From Streptomyces sp. KMM 9044 (GTDB taxonomy: Bacteria; Actinomycetota; Actinomycetes; Streptomycetales; Streptomycetaceae), in the NCBI RefSeq assembly GCF_024701375.2, contig NZ_CP113910.1, forward strand, positions 2,976,001 to 3,040,000: a stretch of 64,000 bases of DNA, read 5' to 3'. The translations under genes were made by a program, and so were the position numbers. Shown here in pieces: positions 43,280 through 51,538 of this stretch. The notes beneath the pieces were generated by a model, which worked only from the letters and a program-made list of their open reading frames with translations, was not told the DNA's origin and searched no databases. The stretch's first letter is position 1. Each line of letters opens with the position of its first letter.

Positions 43280-44149
43280 CTACCGGGACACATTCCCGGA
43301 CCTGGGGCGGGGCAGCACGTGTTGGGGCACGCGCGGCTCCGCTCCGCCGAACAACCGCTCGAGGACGACGGCCACGCCGTCGTCCTCGTTCGACGTGGTC
43401 ACCTCGTCGGCCACCGCCTTGAGCGCGGGGTGTGCGTTGGCCATGGCGACTCCGTGGGCCGCCCAGTCGAACATCGGAATGTCGTTGGGCATGTCGCCGA
43501 AGGCGACGGTCCGCTCCGGATCCAGCCCCAGGTGCTCGGCGGCCAGCGCGAGACCCGTCGCCTTGGTGACACCGCACGGCTGGAGTTCCACGGTGCCCGG
43601 ACCCGACATCGTGACCGTGGCCAGCGAGCCGACCGCCGCACGGGCCGTCGCCGCCAACTCGTCGTCGGTCAGGTCGGGATGGCGCAACAGCACCTTGCTG
43701 ATCGGCCGGACCCACAGATCGTCCCGCCGTGCGACCCGCACCGCGGGCAGCGTCGGGTGCGGCATCAGGTAGCCCGACTCGATCAGGGTGAGCCCGTCCA
43801 CCCCGTTCTGGTCGACCGCGGCGTAGAGCTCCCCGGCCTCGGCCTCGATCTTGCCGAGGGTGGTCTCCGCCAGTTCCCGGTCCAGGGTGATCGACCACAG
43901 CAGCCGGTCCGTGCCGGCGTCGTACACCTGCGCGCCCTGTGCGCACACCGCGAGCCCCGTGGACCCCAGGTCGTCCAGGAGCGGCCTCACTCTGGGCGCC
44001 GGGCGCCCCGTCACCACGAGGTGCCGGACACCGGCCCGCGCCACCAGCGCCAGCGCGGCGAGGGAGCGGTCGGAGAGGGTGTCGTCGCCGCGCAGCAGCG
44101 TCCCGTCCAGGTCGGTGGCGATGAGCGAGCAATCGGTGGGTGCGGCCAT
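43280..44149 (-). CDS. Cof-type HAD-IIB hydrolase
   Basis: A 289-residue cytosolic phosphatase: DxD nucleophile motif in IATDLDGTLL, motif II Thr in VVTGRP, Lys in ISKVLLRHPDL and motif IV GDMPNDIPMFDWA. Cof proteins dephosphorylate sugar phosphates and cofactors; the substrate is unknown. It converges with the transglycosylase gene (75-bp gap) and is divergent from the GNAT gene. The family is intact and length is normal. Confidence 0.9.
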   Translation of the reverse strand: MAAPTDCSLIATDLDGTLLRGDDTLSDRSLAALALVARAGVRHLVVTGRPAPRVRPLLDDLGSTGLAVCAQGAQVYDAGTDRLLWSITLDRELAETTLGKIEAEAGELYAAVDQNGVDGLTLIESGYLMPHPTLPAVRVARRDDLWVRPISKVLLRHPDLTDDELAATARAAVGSLATVTMSGPGTVELQPCGVTKATGLALAAEHLGLDPERTVAFGDMPNDIPMFDWAAHGVAMANAHPALKAVADEVTTSNEDDGVAVVLERLFGGAEPRVPQHVLPRPRSGNVSR

Positions 44150-44321
44150 GATCAGAGAATACGGACACCGCGCGCCCTCGACTCACCGCGCTCGGGACGC
44201 CCGCCCCGCGCACCGATCGCGGCCTCTGCACCACTTGGCGGCAACATGAGCCGCTACCTACCGTCCTCGTGGTCCTGGCGGTACCTTCCAAGTGTCCGGG
44301 GGGACTTGATCGGGGGGTCAG

Positions 44322-45413
44322 GTGAGCGGTGGACGCACACGTGTGCTGGGGCTCGACGAGCTCGGCGAGGGGGAGCGGGAGCGATGGCGTGAGCTGCGCG
44401 CCGCCTCGGAGGCACCGCGCAGCCCTTTCATGGAACCGGAGTTCGCCGCCGCCGTGTCCGGGGTGCGGCCGCAGGCCCGGGTCGCGGTGCTGTACGAGGG
44501 AGCGTCCGCCGAGCCGGCCGGCTTCCTGCCGTACGAGCGGGGCGCGTGGGGGCAGGGCCGGGCGATCGGGCTCGGGGTCTCGGACTGCCAGGGCGCCGTC
44601 CTGCGGCCGGGTCTCGTGCTGGAGACCGGTGACCTGCTGCGTGCCTGCTCGGTGTCGAGCTTCGCCTTCGACAACCTGGAAGCGGACCAGACCCTCTTCG
44701 TCCCGCAGGCGGCCCAGGAACACGCCACCTTCGTCATCGCCGTGGAGAAGGGCTACGAGACCTACGAGTCCGTCCTGCGCACCCAGTCGCCGAAGTTCCT
44801 GAAGACCACCCTGGCCAAGGAGCGCAGGCTCGGCCGCCAGGCCGGACCCGTGCGGTTCGTGTTCGACGAACACGACCCGGCCGCGCTGCGCACCCTCATC
44901 GGGTGGAAGTCCGCGCAGTACCGCAGGACCGGGCGCCGCGACCGGTTCGCGCGGGAGTGGATCACCCGGCTCGTGGGCCGCCTGGCCGAAACCCGGGCTC
45001 CGGAGTGCGCGGGCACCCTGTCCGTCCTGTACGCCGGGGACCGTCCCGTCGCCGCCCACTTCGGCCTGCGCTCGGCCTCGGTGCTGGCCTGCTGGTTCCC
45101 GGCGTACGACCCGGAGTTCGCGAAGTTCTCGCCGGGGCTCGTGCTGCATCTGCGGATGGCCGGGGCGGCGGCCGGCGAGGGCATCGGTCTGCTCGACATG
45201 GGGCGCGGCCCGGCCGAGTACAAGGACTCGCTGAAGACGGGCGAACGTGCCGTCTACGAAGGCGAGGCGACACGTCCGGGCCTGGGCGCCACGCTCCAAC
45301 TGCTGCGCCGCGAGCCCGCACGCCGTGCGCACCGCTTCGTCGTCGCCCGTCCGCGTCTCGCCTCGCTGGCGTCACGCGCCTTGAAGGGGGCGGCGCGGCC
45401 GCGCCGGCCCTGA
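44322..45413 (+). CDS. GNAT (CelD/BcsL, FemAB-like) acetyltransferase
   Basis: A 363-residue protein of the Acetyltransf_6 type found in polysaccharide loci. The C-terminal GNAT domain (about 155-320) includes KFLKTTLAKERRLGRQAGPVRF, shown as landmark, AAHFGLRSASVLACWFPAYDPEFAKFSPG and LLDMGRGPAEYKDSLKTG. It may acylate a sugar of the exported polymer. GTG 44322 starts the frame; GGGG-rich sequence precedes it. It is the first gene of a plus-strand operon with a GT2 and a deacetylase, 120 bp from the next gene. Confidence 0.82.
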   Translation: MSGGRTRVLGLDELGEGERERWRELRAASEAPRSPFMEPEFAAAVSGVRPQARVAVLYEGASAEPAGFLPYERGAWGQGRAIGLGVSDCQGAVLRPGLVLETGDLLRACSVSSFAFDNLEADQTLFVPQAAQEHATFVIAVEKGYETYESVLRTQSPKFLKTTLAKERRLGRQAGPVRFVFDEHDPAALRTLIGWKSAQYRRTGRRDRFAREWITRLVGRLAETRAPECAGTLSVLYAGDRPVAAHFGLRSASVLACWFPAYDPEFAKFSPGLVLHLRMAGAAAGEGIGLLDMGRGPAEYKDSLKTGERAVYEGEATRPGLGATLQLLRREPARRAHRFVVARPRLASLASRALKGAARPRRP

Positions 45414-45452
45414 GTTCGTCAGTTCGTCAGTTCGTCAGTTCGTCAGTTCGTC
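45413..45452. repeat. 8-bp tandem repeat (AGTTCGTC)x5
   Basis: Five exact copies begin at the last base of the GNAT stop codon and fill the start of the gap to the GT2 gene. The unit is not a multiple of three, and it is outside both coding regions. Copy-number change would alter the spacing within the operon. Confidence 0.92.
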
Positions 45453-45533
45453 AGGGGGCCGGTCGTGAGGACGAGAACCGCTCGGGACGGCCACGGCCGC
45501 TTGCGACAACCGTTCGTGAGGAGGGGAGGAGCC

Positions 45534-46904
45534 ATGTCCCGCACGGCACGTACCCAGGGGGAGATACGGCGGTTCCTGGACATCGGCGCGGTCCAGGTCG
45601 CCGAACTGGACCTGACCGGCGAGGAGGGGGAAGCCACCCTGAGACCCGGTCCGGGCAGCCCGCCGGTGACGCACGGCGAGGTGTTCCTGCTGGTCAGGAA
45701 GGACGGTCTGCCGGTGGGCACGCTGCTGGGAAAGGTCCCGGATGGGGCCGATCCGACGACGGTCCTGGCGGCGCTCGCACGGGAGGCACACGGGCACGGG
45801 CAGGGGCAGGGGCAGGGGCAGGCAAACGACATGGCGGGGGCGGCCGGGCCGCCGCCCCCGCCACCGTTCGCCTCGGTCGTCGTGGCCACCCGGGAGCGGG
45901 CCGGACCGCTCGCCCGCGCCCTCGACTCGCTCCTCGCGCAGGACCATCCGCGCTTCGAGATCGTCGTCGTCGACAACGCGCCCGTGACGGACGAGACACG
46001 TGACCTGGTGCGGCAGAAGTACGGGGAGCGCGTGCGGTACGTGCGCGAGCCGGTCCCCGGACTGGCGACCGCGCACAACACCGGGCTCGACCACGCCCTG
46101 GGCGAGGTGATCGCGTTCACCGACGACGACGTCGTCGCCGACGCCCGCTGGCTCACCGAGCTGGCCGCGCCCTTCGCCGCCGACCCGGAACTCGGCTGTG
46201 CCACCGGCCTGATCCTGCCCGCCCGGCTGCGCACCCCGGCCCAGGTCCTGCTGGAGAGCCACGGCGGCTTCGCCAAGGGGTTCACGCCGACGACGTACGA
46301 CCCGCAGGACCCGCCCCGCGACGAACCGCTGTTCCCCTTCACCGCGGGCCGGTTCGGCTCCGGGGCGAACATGGCGTTCCGTACCGGAGTGCTGCGCGCG
46401 GTCGGTGGTTTCGACCCGGCCACCGGCGCCGGGACGCCCGCCCGGGGCGGCGACGACCTGTACGGGTTCGTCCGGGTCCTCGCCCAGGGGCACAGGCTGC
46501 GCTACACGCCCCGGGCGCTGGTGTGGCACCACCACCGTGAGACATGGGCCGATCTGGAGACCCAGGCGTTCGGCTACGGCGCCGGCCTCACCGCCTATCT
46601 CACGGCGATCCTGGTCAACCGGCCCGCGCTGCTGCCGGCGTTCCTGGCCCGGCTGCCCCGCGGCCTGTCCCACGCCCGCGGCCTCACCGCCGCACGGGAC
46701 ACCGGGAACTCCGGGGAAGCCGGTGCCGGCCCGGCCGCTCCGGGCGATCACGGCACCCGTACGCATCCCTGGCCGCGCCGCCTCTCACACCTGCAGCGCA
46801 AGGGGATGCTGTACGGCCCGGTCGGCTATCTGCGGGCCCGGCGGGCGACGGGCGGGGCGGCGGGGGAGGCCTTGGGCGGCCGGGCGGCCGGGGGTGCGCG
46901 ATGA
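45534..46904 (+). CDS. glycosyltransferase family 2
   Basis: A 456-residue GT-A enzyme. Residues 1-100 are an extra N-terminal domain, joined by a Gly-Gln run (a 6-bp repeat) to the GT2 domain from about 115: SVVVATRERAGPLARALDSL, VVVDNAPVTDET, FTDDDVVADA (DxD metal site) and, later, ARGGDDLYGFVRVLAQGHRLRY. No membrane helix, so it acts on the cytosolic face, probably adding a sugar to a lipid-linked intermediate. ATG 45534 has GGGAGGAG upstream. The stop overlaps the deacetylase start by 4 nt. Confidence 0.88.
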   Translation: MSRTARTQGEIRRFLDIGAVQVAELDLTGEEGEATLRPGPGSPPVTHGEVFLLVRKDGLPVGTLLGKVPDGADPTTVLAALAREAHGHGQGQGQGQANDMAGAAGPPPPPPFASVVVATRERAGPLARALDSLLAQDHPRFEIVVVDNAPVTDETRDLVRQKYGERVRYVREPVPGLATAHNTGLDHALGEVIAFTDDDVVADARWLTELAAPFAADPELGCATGLILPARLRTPAQVLLESHGGFAKGFTPTTYDPQDPPRDEPLFPFTAGRFGSGANMAFRTGVLRAVGGFDPATGAGTPARGGDDLYGFVRVLAQGHRLRYTPRALVWHHHRETWADLETQAFGYGAGLTAYLTAILVNRPALLPAFLARLPRGLSHARGLTAARDTGNSGEAGAGPAAPGDHGTRTHPWPRRLSHLQRKGMLYGPVGYLRARRATGGAAGEALGGRAAGGAR

Positions 46905-47722
46905 CGGCGTCGTCCTCACAGGACCCGAAGCCTCCAGCCATCCCGGTGTTTCTCTATCACGCCGTGATGGACGACCCGCCCGACTGGATCGCCGAGTTCA
47001 CCGTCACGCCGAGGGAGTTCGCGGCGCATCTCGACACGCTCGAGGACAGCGGCCGCACCCCCGTCACCATCAGCGCCCTCGCGGGCCATCTCACCGGGCG
47101 GGCGCCCCTGCCGCCCCGGCCGGTGCTCCTCACCTTCGACGACGGCTTCGCGGACCTGCCCGGTCCCACCGCCGGCCTCCTGACCCGGCGCTCCCTGCCG
47201 GCCACCGCGTACCTCACCACCGGCGCCATCACCCCGAGAGGCCACAGCCTGCTGCCGCCGGCGCCGATGATGACCCTGGACCGGGTGGCGGAGCTGGAGG
47301 CTTCCGGAATGGAGATCGGCAGCCATACGGTCAGCCACGCCCAGCTGGACACGCTGGCCGGGAAGCAGCTGCGTGCCGAACTGGCCGACTCCAAGGCCGT
47401 GCTGGAGGACACCCTCGGCCATCCGGTCCTCCATCTCGCCTACCCGCACGGCTACAACAGCCCCCGGGTGAGGGCCATGGCGTCCCGCACCGGGTACGAG
47501 ACGGCGACCGCGGTGCGGCACGCGCTCAGCTCGGACCGGGACGAGCGCTACCGCATCGCCCGGCTCATCGTCCGCCGCAGCCACACCGTCGCCGACGTCA
47601 GGGCCTGGCTGGCGGGCGACGGTGCCCGCGTCGCCCCCTACCGCGACGGCCCGAAGACGATCGCCTGGCGCTGGTACCGGCACGCCCGCGCGACGCTCCG
47701 CGGACCGGAGTTCGCGGGCTGA
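46901..47722 (+). CDS. polysaccharide deacetylase (NodB/CE4)
   Basis: A 273-residue CE4 enzyme with VFLYHAVMDDP at the start, the catalytic pair in LLTFDDGFAD, the metal histidines in GSHTVSHAQLD and the YPHGYNSPRV motif. It would remove N-acetyl groups from GlcNAc/GalNAc units of a polymer. No signal peptide is apparent, so it is cytosolic or non-classically exported. The ATG overlaps the GT2 stop (ATGA), and the gene ends at the terminator shared with the convergent operon. Confidence 0.9.
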   Translation: MTASSSQDPKPPAIPVFLYHAVMDDPPDWIAEFTVTPREFAAHLDTLEDSGRTPVTISALAGHLTGRAPLPPRPVLLTFDDGFADLPGPTAGLLTRRSLPATAYLTTGAITPRGHSLLPPAPMMTLDRVAELEASGMEIGSHTVSHAQLDTLAGKQLRAELADSKAVLEDTLGHPVLHLAYPHGYNSPRVRAMASRTGYETATAVRHALSSDRDERYRIARLIVRRSHTVADVRAWLAGDGARVAPYRDGPKTIAWRWYRHARATLRGPEFAG

Positions 47723-47734
47723 GGCACGGGACGA

Positions 47735-47774
47735 ACGGGGAGGGCGGCCGGGCGGGCGCGGCGGCCCTCCCCGT
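47735..47774. terminator. bidirectional terminator between the convergent polysaccharide operons
   Basis: An 11-bp perfect stem (ACGGGGAGGGC/GCCCTCCCCGT) with a loop of 18 nt that can pair further (GGCC). It lies between the deacetylase stop and the hydrolase stop. Confidence 0.75.
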
Positions 47775-47780
47775 GGTCAC

Positions 47781-48995
47781 TCACTCGGTGGGCTGGTTCA
47801 GATGCGGGTCGGCCGCCGCCTCGCGCAGGGCCTCCCACGCCGCCTCGTCGGCCACGGCCAGGTTGCAGTGGGGCCCGGGGTCGCGGTGGTTCCACTGAAG
47901 CGCGGCCTTGACGCCCTCCAGCCCCTTCAGCACGGGCGGCACCTGCGCGTACCACTCCGCCTGCCGCTTCGGCCGGGCGGAGTCTGCCGCGCTGCCGAAC
48001 TCGGAGAGCATCAGCGGCTTGTCGGCGGAGATGTTCTCGCGTATCCACTCGTGCGTGGCCGTCTGGGTCTGCTCGAAGGTCAGCCACTCGGTCTTGTGGC
48101 AGCGGTAGTAGTTGTACTGGTTGTAGCCGATCCAGTCGACGTACTCGTCCCCCGGGTACATCGTCTTGAACAGGTCGCCGTGGTTCAGGTAGCCGGTGAC
48201 GATCCAGGTCCACACCACGTTGTCCACGCCGAGTTCCCGGAACCGGTCGTGGATGTGCCGGTACGCCTGCACGTACTGGGCCGGGGTGCCGTTGGCCGGG
48301 GTGCGCGTGTCCATCTCGAGGTCGAAGGAGAGGAAGACCTTCTTCCCCGTGCGCTGCCCGTAGTCCTTGATGCGCTGCGCCTGGACGTCGATCACGGTCG
48401 CGTCCAGGTCGCCGGCGGCTATCTCCTCCCACCTCGGCTGCTGCCCCTTCGTGCCGCCCCACCACTTGCTCTCCCAGGACAACAGCAACATGTGGTCCTC
48501 ACCGACCCGTTGTTCCTCCGGGCTCAGCAACTGACCTTCCCTGCGGGTACCTTCGGGCAGGGACATGTCGTGGTACGTGTAGACGATGTCGAGCTTGCGG
48601 CCCACCCGTTCCTCGTAGGCCTCCACCTTCTCCTCCAGGTTGGCCCGTCCGTGCGGCACGAAGGCCCCGAACCAGGCACCGCACGGCGGTTCGAGCAGTT
48701 CCGTGGGCCGGCACTCCTCGTCCGTCCCGGACGGCTCCGAGGTGTTCCGCAGGACGAGGACGGCGACCAGTACCGCGGAGACGACCGCGGCCGAGGTGAT
48801 CACTGCCCGACGGCGGCTCGCGGCCTGCCGCCCGGCCTTCTGCTCACGGTGCCGGCCGGTTCCTCCAGGGGATCCGGGGCCTGCGGGAGGGCCGGTGGCC
48901 GGGCCTGCGGCCGGACGGCCGGCGGTCGGGCCGGCTTTGGACCGGACACCGCGCAGGACGGTGGTGATACGGCGGAGCGTGCGAGCGAACCTCAC
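47781..48995 (-). CDS. membrane-anchored GH26-like glycoside hydrolase
   Basis: A 404-residue type II membrane protein: cytosolic Pro/Arg-rich stretch (1-60), one helix (64-82), then an extracellular TIM-barrel with GH26 features. These are SFDLEMD (Glu227, acid/base candidate), NGTPAQYVQAYRHIHDRFRE, YPGDEYVDWIGYNQYN and LSEFGSAAD (Glu332, nucleophile). In typical GH26 the first motif is RPxHEMN, so the His before the Glu and the Asn after it are replaced. It may trim or release the polymer made by this locus. GTG 48995 overlaps the upstream gene by 4 nt (GTGA). Confidence 0.82.
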   Translation of the reverse strand: MRFARTLRRITTVLRGVRSKAGPTAGRPAAGPATGPPAGPGSPGGTGRHREQKAGRQAASRRRAVITSAAVVSAVLVAVLVLRNTSEPSGTDEECRPTELLEPPCGAWFGAFVPHGRANLEEKVEAYEERVGRKLDIVYTYHDMSLPEGTRREGQLLSPEEQRVGEDHMLLLSWESKWWGGTKGQQPRWEEIAAGDLDATVIDVQAQRIKDYGQRTGKKVFLSFDLEMDTRTPANGTPAQYVQAYRHIHDRFRELGVDNVVWTWIVTGYLNHGDLFKTMYPGDEYVDWIGYNQYNYYRCHKTEWLTFEQTQTATHEWIRENISADKPLMLSEFGSAADSARPKRQAEWYAQVPPVLKGLEGVKAALQWNHRDPGPHCNLAVADEAAWEALREAAADPHLNQPTE

Positions 48996-49423
48996 AGGAC
49001 GGAACCCTTCCGTGTCCTCGACGACGGGGAGGCGTGCGGCCGCGGGCAGAACGCGGCGAGTGTGGTCAGCAGTGTCAGGGCCAGCAGTACCCGCCGGGCG
49101 CTGAAGGTGTGCGTGGCGATCAGTACCGTCGCGACGATCATCACCGCGGCGACGCTGACGAAGACGGCCAGCATCAGCCGTTCCAACAGATCGGAGTGGC
49201 GGACGAAGTCGGGGTCGCGCCGCTCGCCGGGCCCCCGTGCGGACCGTACGCGCAGCGCGGGACCGCAGAGGCCGACCAGGGCCGCGCCCGGCCCCGCCGG
49301 CAGGAAGACGACGACGGCCGCGCAGCGCAGCGGCGAACCGCCGGGCAGGGCGAGCGCGGCGAGCGCCAGCCAGCCGGCGAACGGCGGAAGCATCCGGATC
49401 ACGAGATCCTGTGGTGTCATCAC
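48992..49423 (-). CDS. small membrane protein of the polysaccharide locus
   Basis: A 143-residue protein with four to five hydrophobic segments (WLALAALALPGG, CAAVVVFLPAGPGAALVGL, LMLAVFVSVAAVMIVATVLI, VLLALTLLTTLAAF). I do not recognise a family. It is locked into the operon by 4-nt overlaps at both ends, between the GT-C-like protein and the GH26-like hydrolase, so it is probably an accessory part of the same membrane machinery. Confidence 0.75.
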   Translation of the reverse strand: MMTPQDLVIRMLPPFAGWLALAALALPGGSPLRCAAVVVFLPAGPGAALVGLCGPALRVRSARGPGERRDPDFVRHSDLLERLMLAVFVSVAAVMIVATVLIATHTFSARRVLLALTLLTTLAAFCPRPHASPSSRTRKGSVL

Positions 49424-51483
49424 TCCGCTCCCCCTTCCTCTCCGGTCCCCTCTGTTCCTTCTGCTTCCTCCGCCTGCCGCAGTTCGTAGACCGCCCCCGC
49501 ACTGTTCTCCGCCACCAGCCGGAACCGCGGCGACGCGGCGACGGACTCCAGGACGCTGTTCAACCGGGCACCGGTGAGCTGACCGTTCATCTCGGAGTTG
49601 GCCGACTGGCCCTGGGTGAAGAGGAGGTAGGCCCGGCTCGGACGGTCCACTCCCGCCATGTCGGTGGCGAGGGTGCCGGCCGGGTCCCGCACGATCTCGT
49701 CGACGTGGCTCCGGTCGTCCTCGAGGAACCAGTAGTGGTCGATGCTTCCGTACGAGGCGTAGGCGAGCGGGTAGTTGCGGTTGGCGGCGACGACCAGCGA
49801 GCCCTCGGGCGCTTCGTCGAGGAGCTGCCCCACCAGGGCCACCTCCTGCGGTGGGAAGTAGTTGACCCGGTCCTTGCCCGAATAGCTCGGAACGAACGCC
49901 AGGGTCCCGGCGAGCAGCACGAACAGCGAGCCCCGGACGCGGACACCGAAGCCGGTGCGGAACCGGAACCGGTCACCGAGGCCGCGGCGGGCGGAAACCC
50001 GGTCCGCATCGCGGACCCGGGCGTCACCGCGGGCCCTCGCCTCCGCCTCCGTGGCGGCGGGGGTGCGCACCTCGGGCAGCAGGGCGGCGGCGGCGAAGAA
50101 GGCGACGCCGGGCAGCATGAACATCAGGACCCGGAAGATCATTTCGCTGCCGTAGCTGCTCGCCACGAACATCGGCAGCGGTGCCGCCGTGACCACCAGC
50201 AGCGGCATCGCGCGGTACCGCAGTACGGGCTGGAGCCAGACCCCGGCCGCCGCCAGCAGCAGGACGGAGCCCGAGAGCAGCCGGGCCGCCCACGAGGTCG
50301 CGATCGCCCCGGCACCGGTCGGGGTGGCGCCGTAGCCCGTCTCGACGTTGCCGCCGACGTCGCCCACTGCGCGGATCATGTCCGGCAGCGCGGCGGACAG
50401 GAAGGGCAGCGCGGCCGTCAGACACCAGGCCAGGAAGATGACGACCGTCGTGACCACCGGCACCCAGTCCCGGTGGCGGCGGAGCAGGACCAGCGCGAGC
50501 AACGACACGACCAGCATGGCGGGGGTGAGCTGGTGCGAGATGACGATCGCCGTCACCAGCACGGTGAGCACGACGGTCCAGATCACCTGCCCCCGCCGCC
50601 CGCTGCCCCCTCCCCCGCCCGAAGGGCCGTACCGGCGCAGCACCACGGCCAGCACGCCGAGGTGCAGCGCGAAGGCGACGGACTGCGGGGAGAAGTAGTC
50701 CTGGCCCACCCAGTTGCCGACGTAAAAGAGCCAGACCGCGGTCCAGATCAGCCGTCGGTCCTCGGTGAAGGTGCGGTAGACCAGCAGCAGTGGGAACAGC
50801 AGCATCAGGCTGGACGCCAGCGGCCACCACGCCATGTACACCGCCGCCGAGTCCACGCCCAGCAGCCGCACCAGCGCCGCCTGCGCGGCGAAGAAGCCCG
50901 GCCACTGGTCGTAGACCGCCATGTCACCGATCCGGTCGGCGGTCTGGAACCCGCCGGCGGTCAGCAGGTGATCGACGACACCGTCGTGCTTCCACGCCCA
51001 GGCGTACAACGGGGTCGGGTAGAGCACGGCCTGGGTGGCCCGCTCCATCACCAGCAGGCCGAGCACGTACGCCGCCGGCCAGCCGCCGGGCCGACGCCGG
51101 TCGCGGACCGTGGACCAGAAGCCGGCGGTGAGGACGACGAGGCCGGCCCAGAAGCCCGGGTGGAGCGCGGTGACCAGACCGTAGTCGTCGAGCCGCGACA
51201 CATCGGTGTGCCGTACCGCGTACAGCCACAGGGCGAGCGCCGCGAGCAGCGGCAGGGCGGGCCGGAGTGCGAGGGTCCGGCGCACGGGCCAGAAGGGCGG
51301 CAGGTCGGAAAGATCCGTCACGGGCTCCTGGCCAGGGGCCGACGACTCCGAGGAAGGGCGGGTCCGCGACTCGGTCCGCGAAGGCGGCTCCGCAGAGGTG
51401 TCCGCAGGCGTGACGGGTGCCGGTGTGCTCTCTGGTGCGGGCTCGGACGCGGATCTCTCGCGTGGAGTGGCTGGCGGACGCAC
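49420..51483 (-). CDS. polytopic membrane protein, GT-C-like
   Basis: A 687-residue protein: a disordered N-terminus (1-65), about eleven membrane helices (70-490) and an extracytoplasmic domain (505-665). The first loop has an acidic pair (DVSRLDDYGLV), as in GT-C glycosyltransferases that use lipid-linked sugars, and the conserved-looking YDQWPGFFAAQA and NWVGQDYFSPQSVAF follow. It could be the polymerase or a glycosyltransferase of the locus; I cannot name the family. It starts 55 bp after the flippase gene and overlaps the next gene by 4 nt. Confidence 0.75.
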   Translation of the reverse strand: MRPPATPRERSASEPAPESTPAPVTPADTSAEPPSRTESRTRPSSESSAPGQEPVTDLSDLPPFWPVRRTLALRPALPLLAALALWLYAVRHTDVSRLDDYGLVTALHPGFWAGLVVLTAGFWSTVRDRRRPGGWPAAYVLGLLVMERATQAVLYPTPLYAWAWKHDGVVDHLLTAGGFQTADRIGDMAVYDQWPGFFAAQAALVRLLGVDSAAVYMAWWPLASSLMLLFPLLLVYRTFTEDRRLIWTAVWLFYVGNWVGQDYFSPQSVAFALHLGVLAVVLRRYGPSGGGGGSGRRGQVIWTVVLTVLVTAIVISHQLTPAMLVVSLLALVLLRRHRDWVPVVTTVVIFLAWCLTAALPFLSAALPDMIRAVGDVGGNVETGYGATPTGAGAIATSWAARLLSGSVLLLAAAGVWLQPVLRYRAMPLLVVTAAPLPMFVASSYGSEMIFRVLMFMLPGVAFFAAAALLPEVRTPAATEAEARARGDARVRDADRVSARRGLGDRFRFRTGFGVRVRGSLFVLLAGTLAFVPSYSGKDRVNYFPPQEVALVGQLLDEAPEGSLVVAANRNYPLAYASYGSIDHYWFLEDDRSHVDEIVRDPAGTLATDMAGVDRPSRAYLLFTQGQSANSEMNGQLTGARLNSVLESVAASPRFRLVAENSAGAVYELRQAEEAEGTEGTGEEGGAE

Positions 51484-51538
51484 GGTGGTTCCCCCCTGGC
51501 GGTTCGTTCGGCTCCAAAGGCTTGGTTCGATCTCTGGT

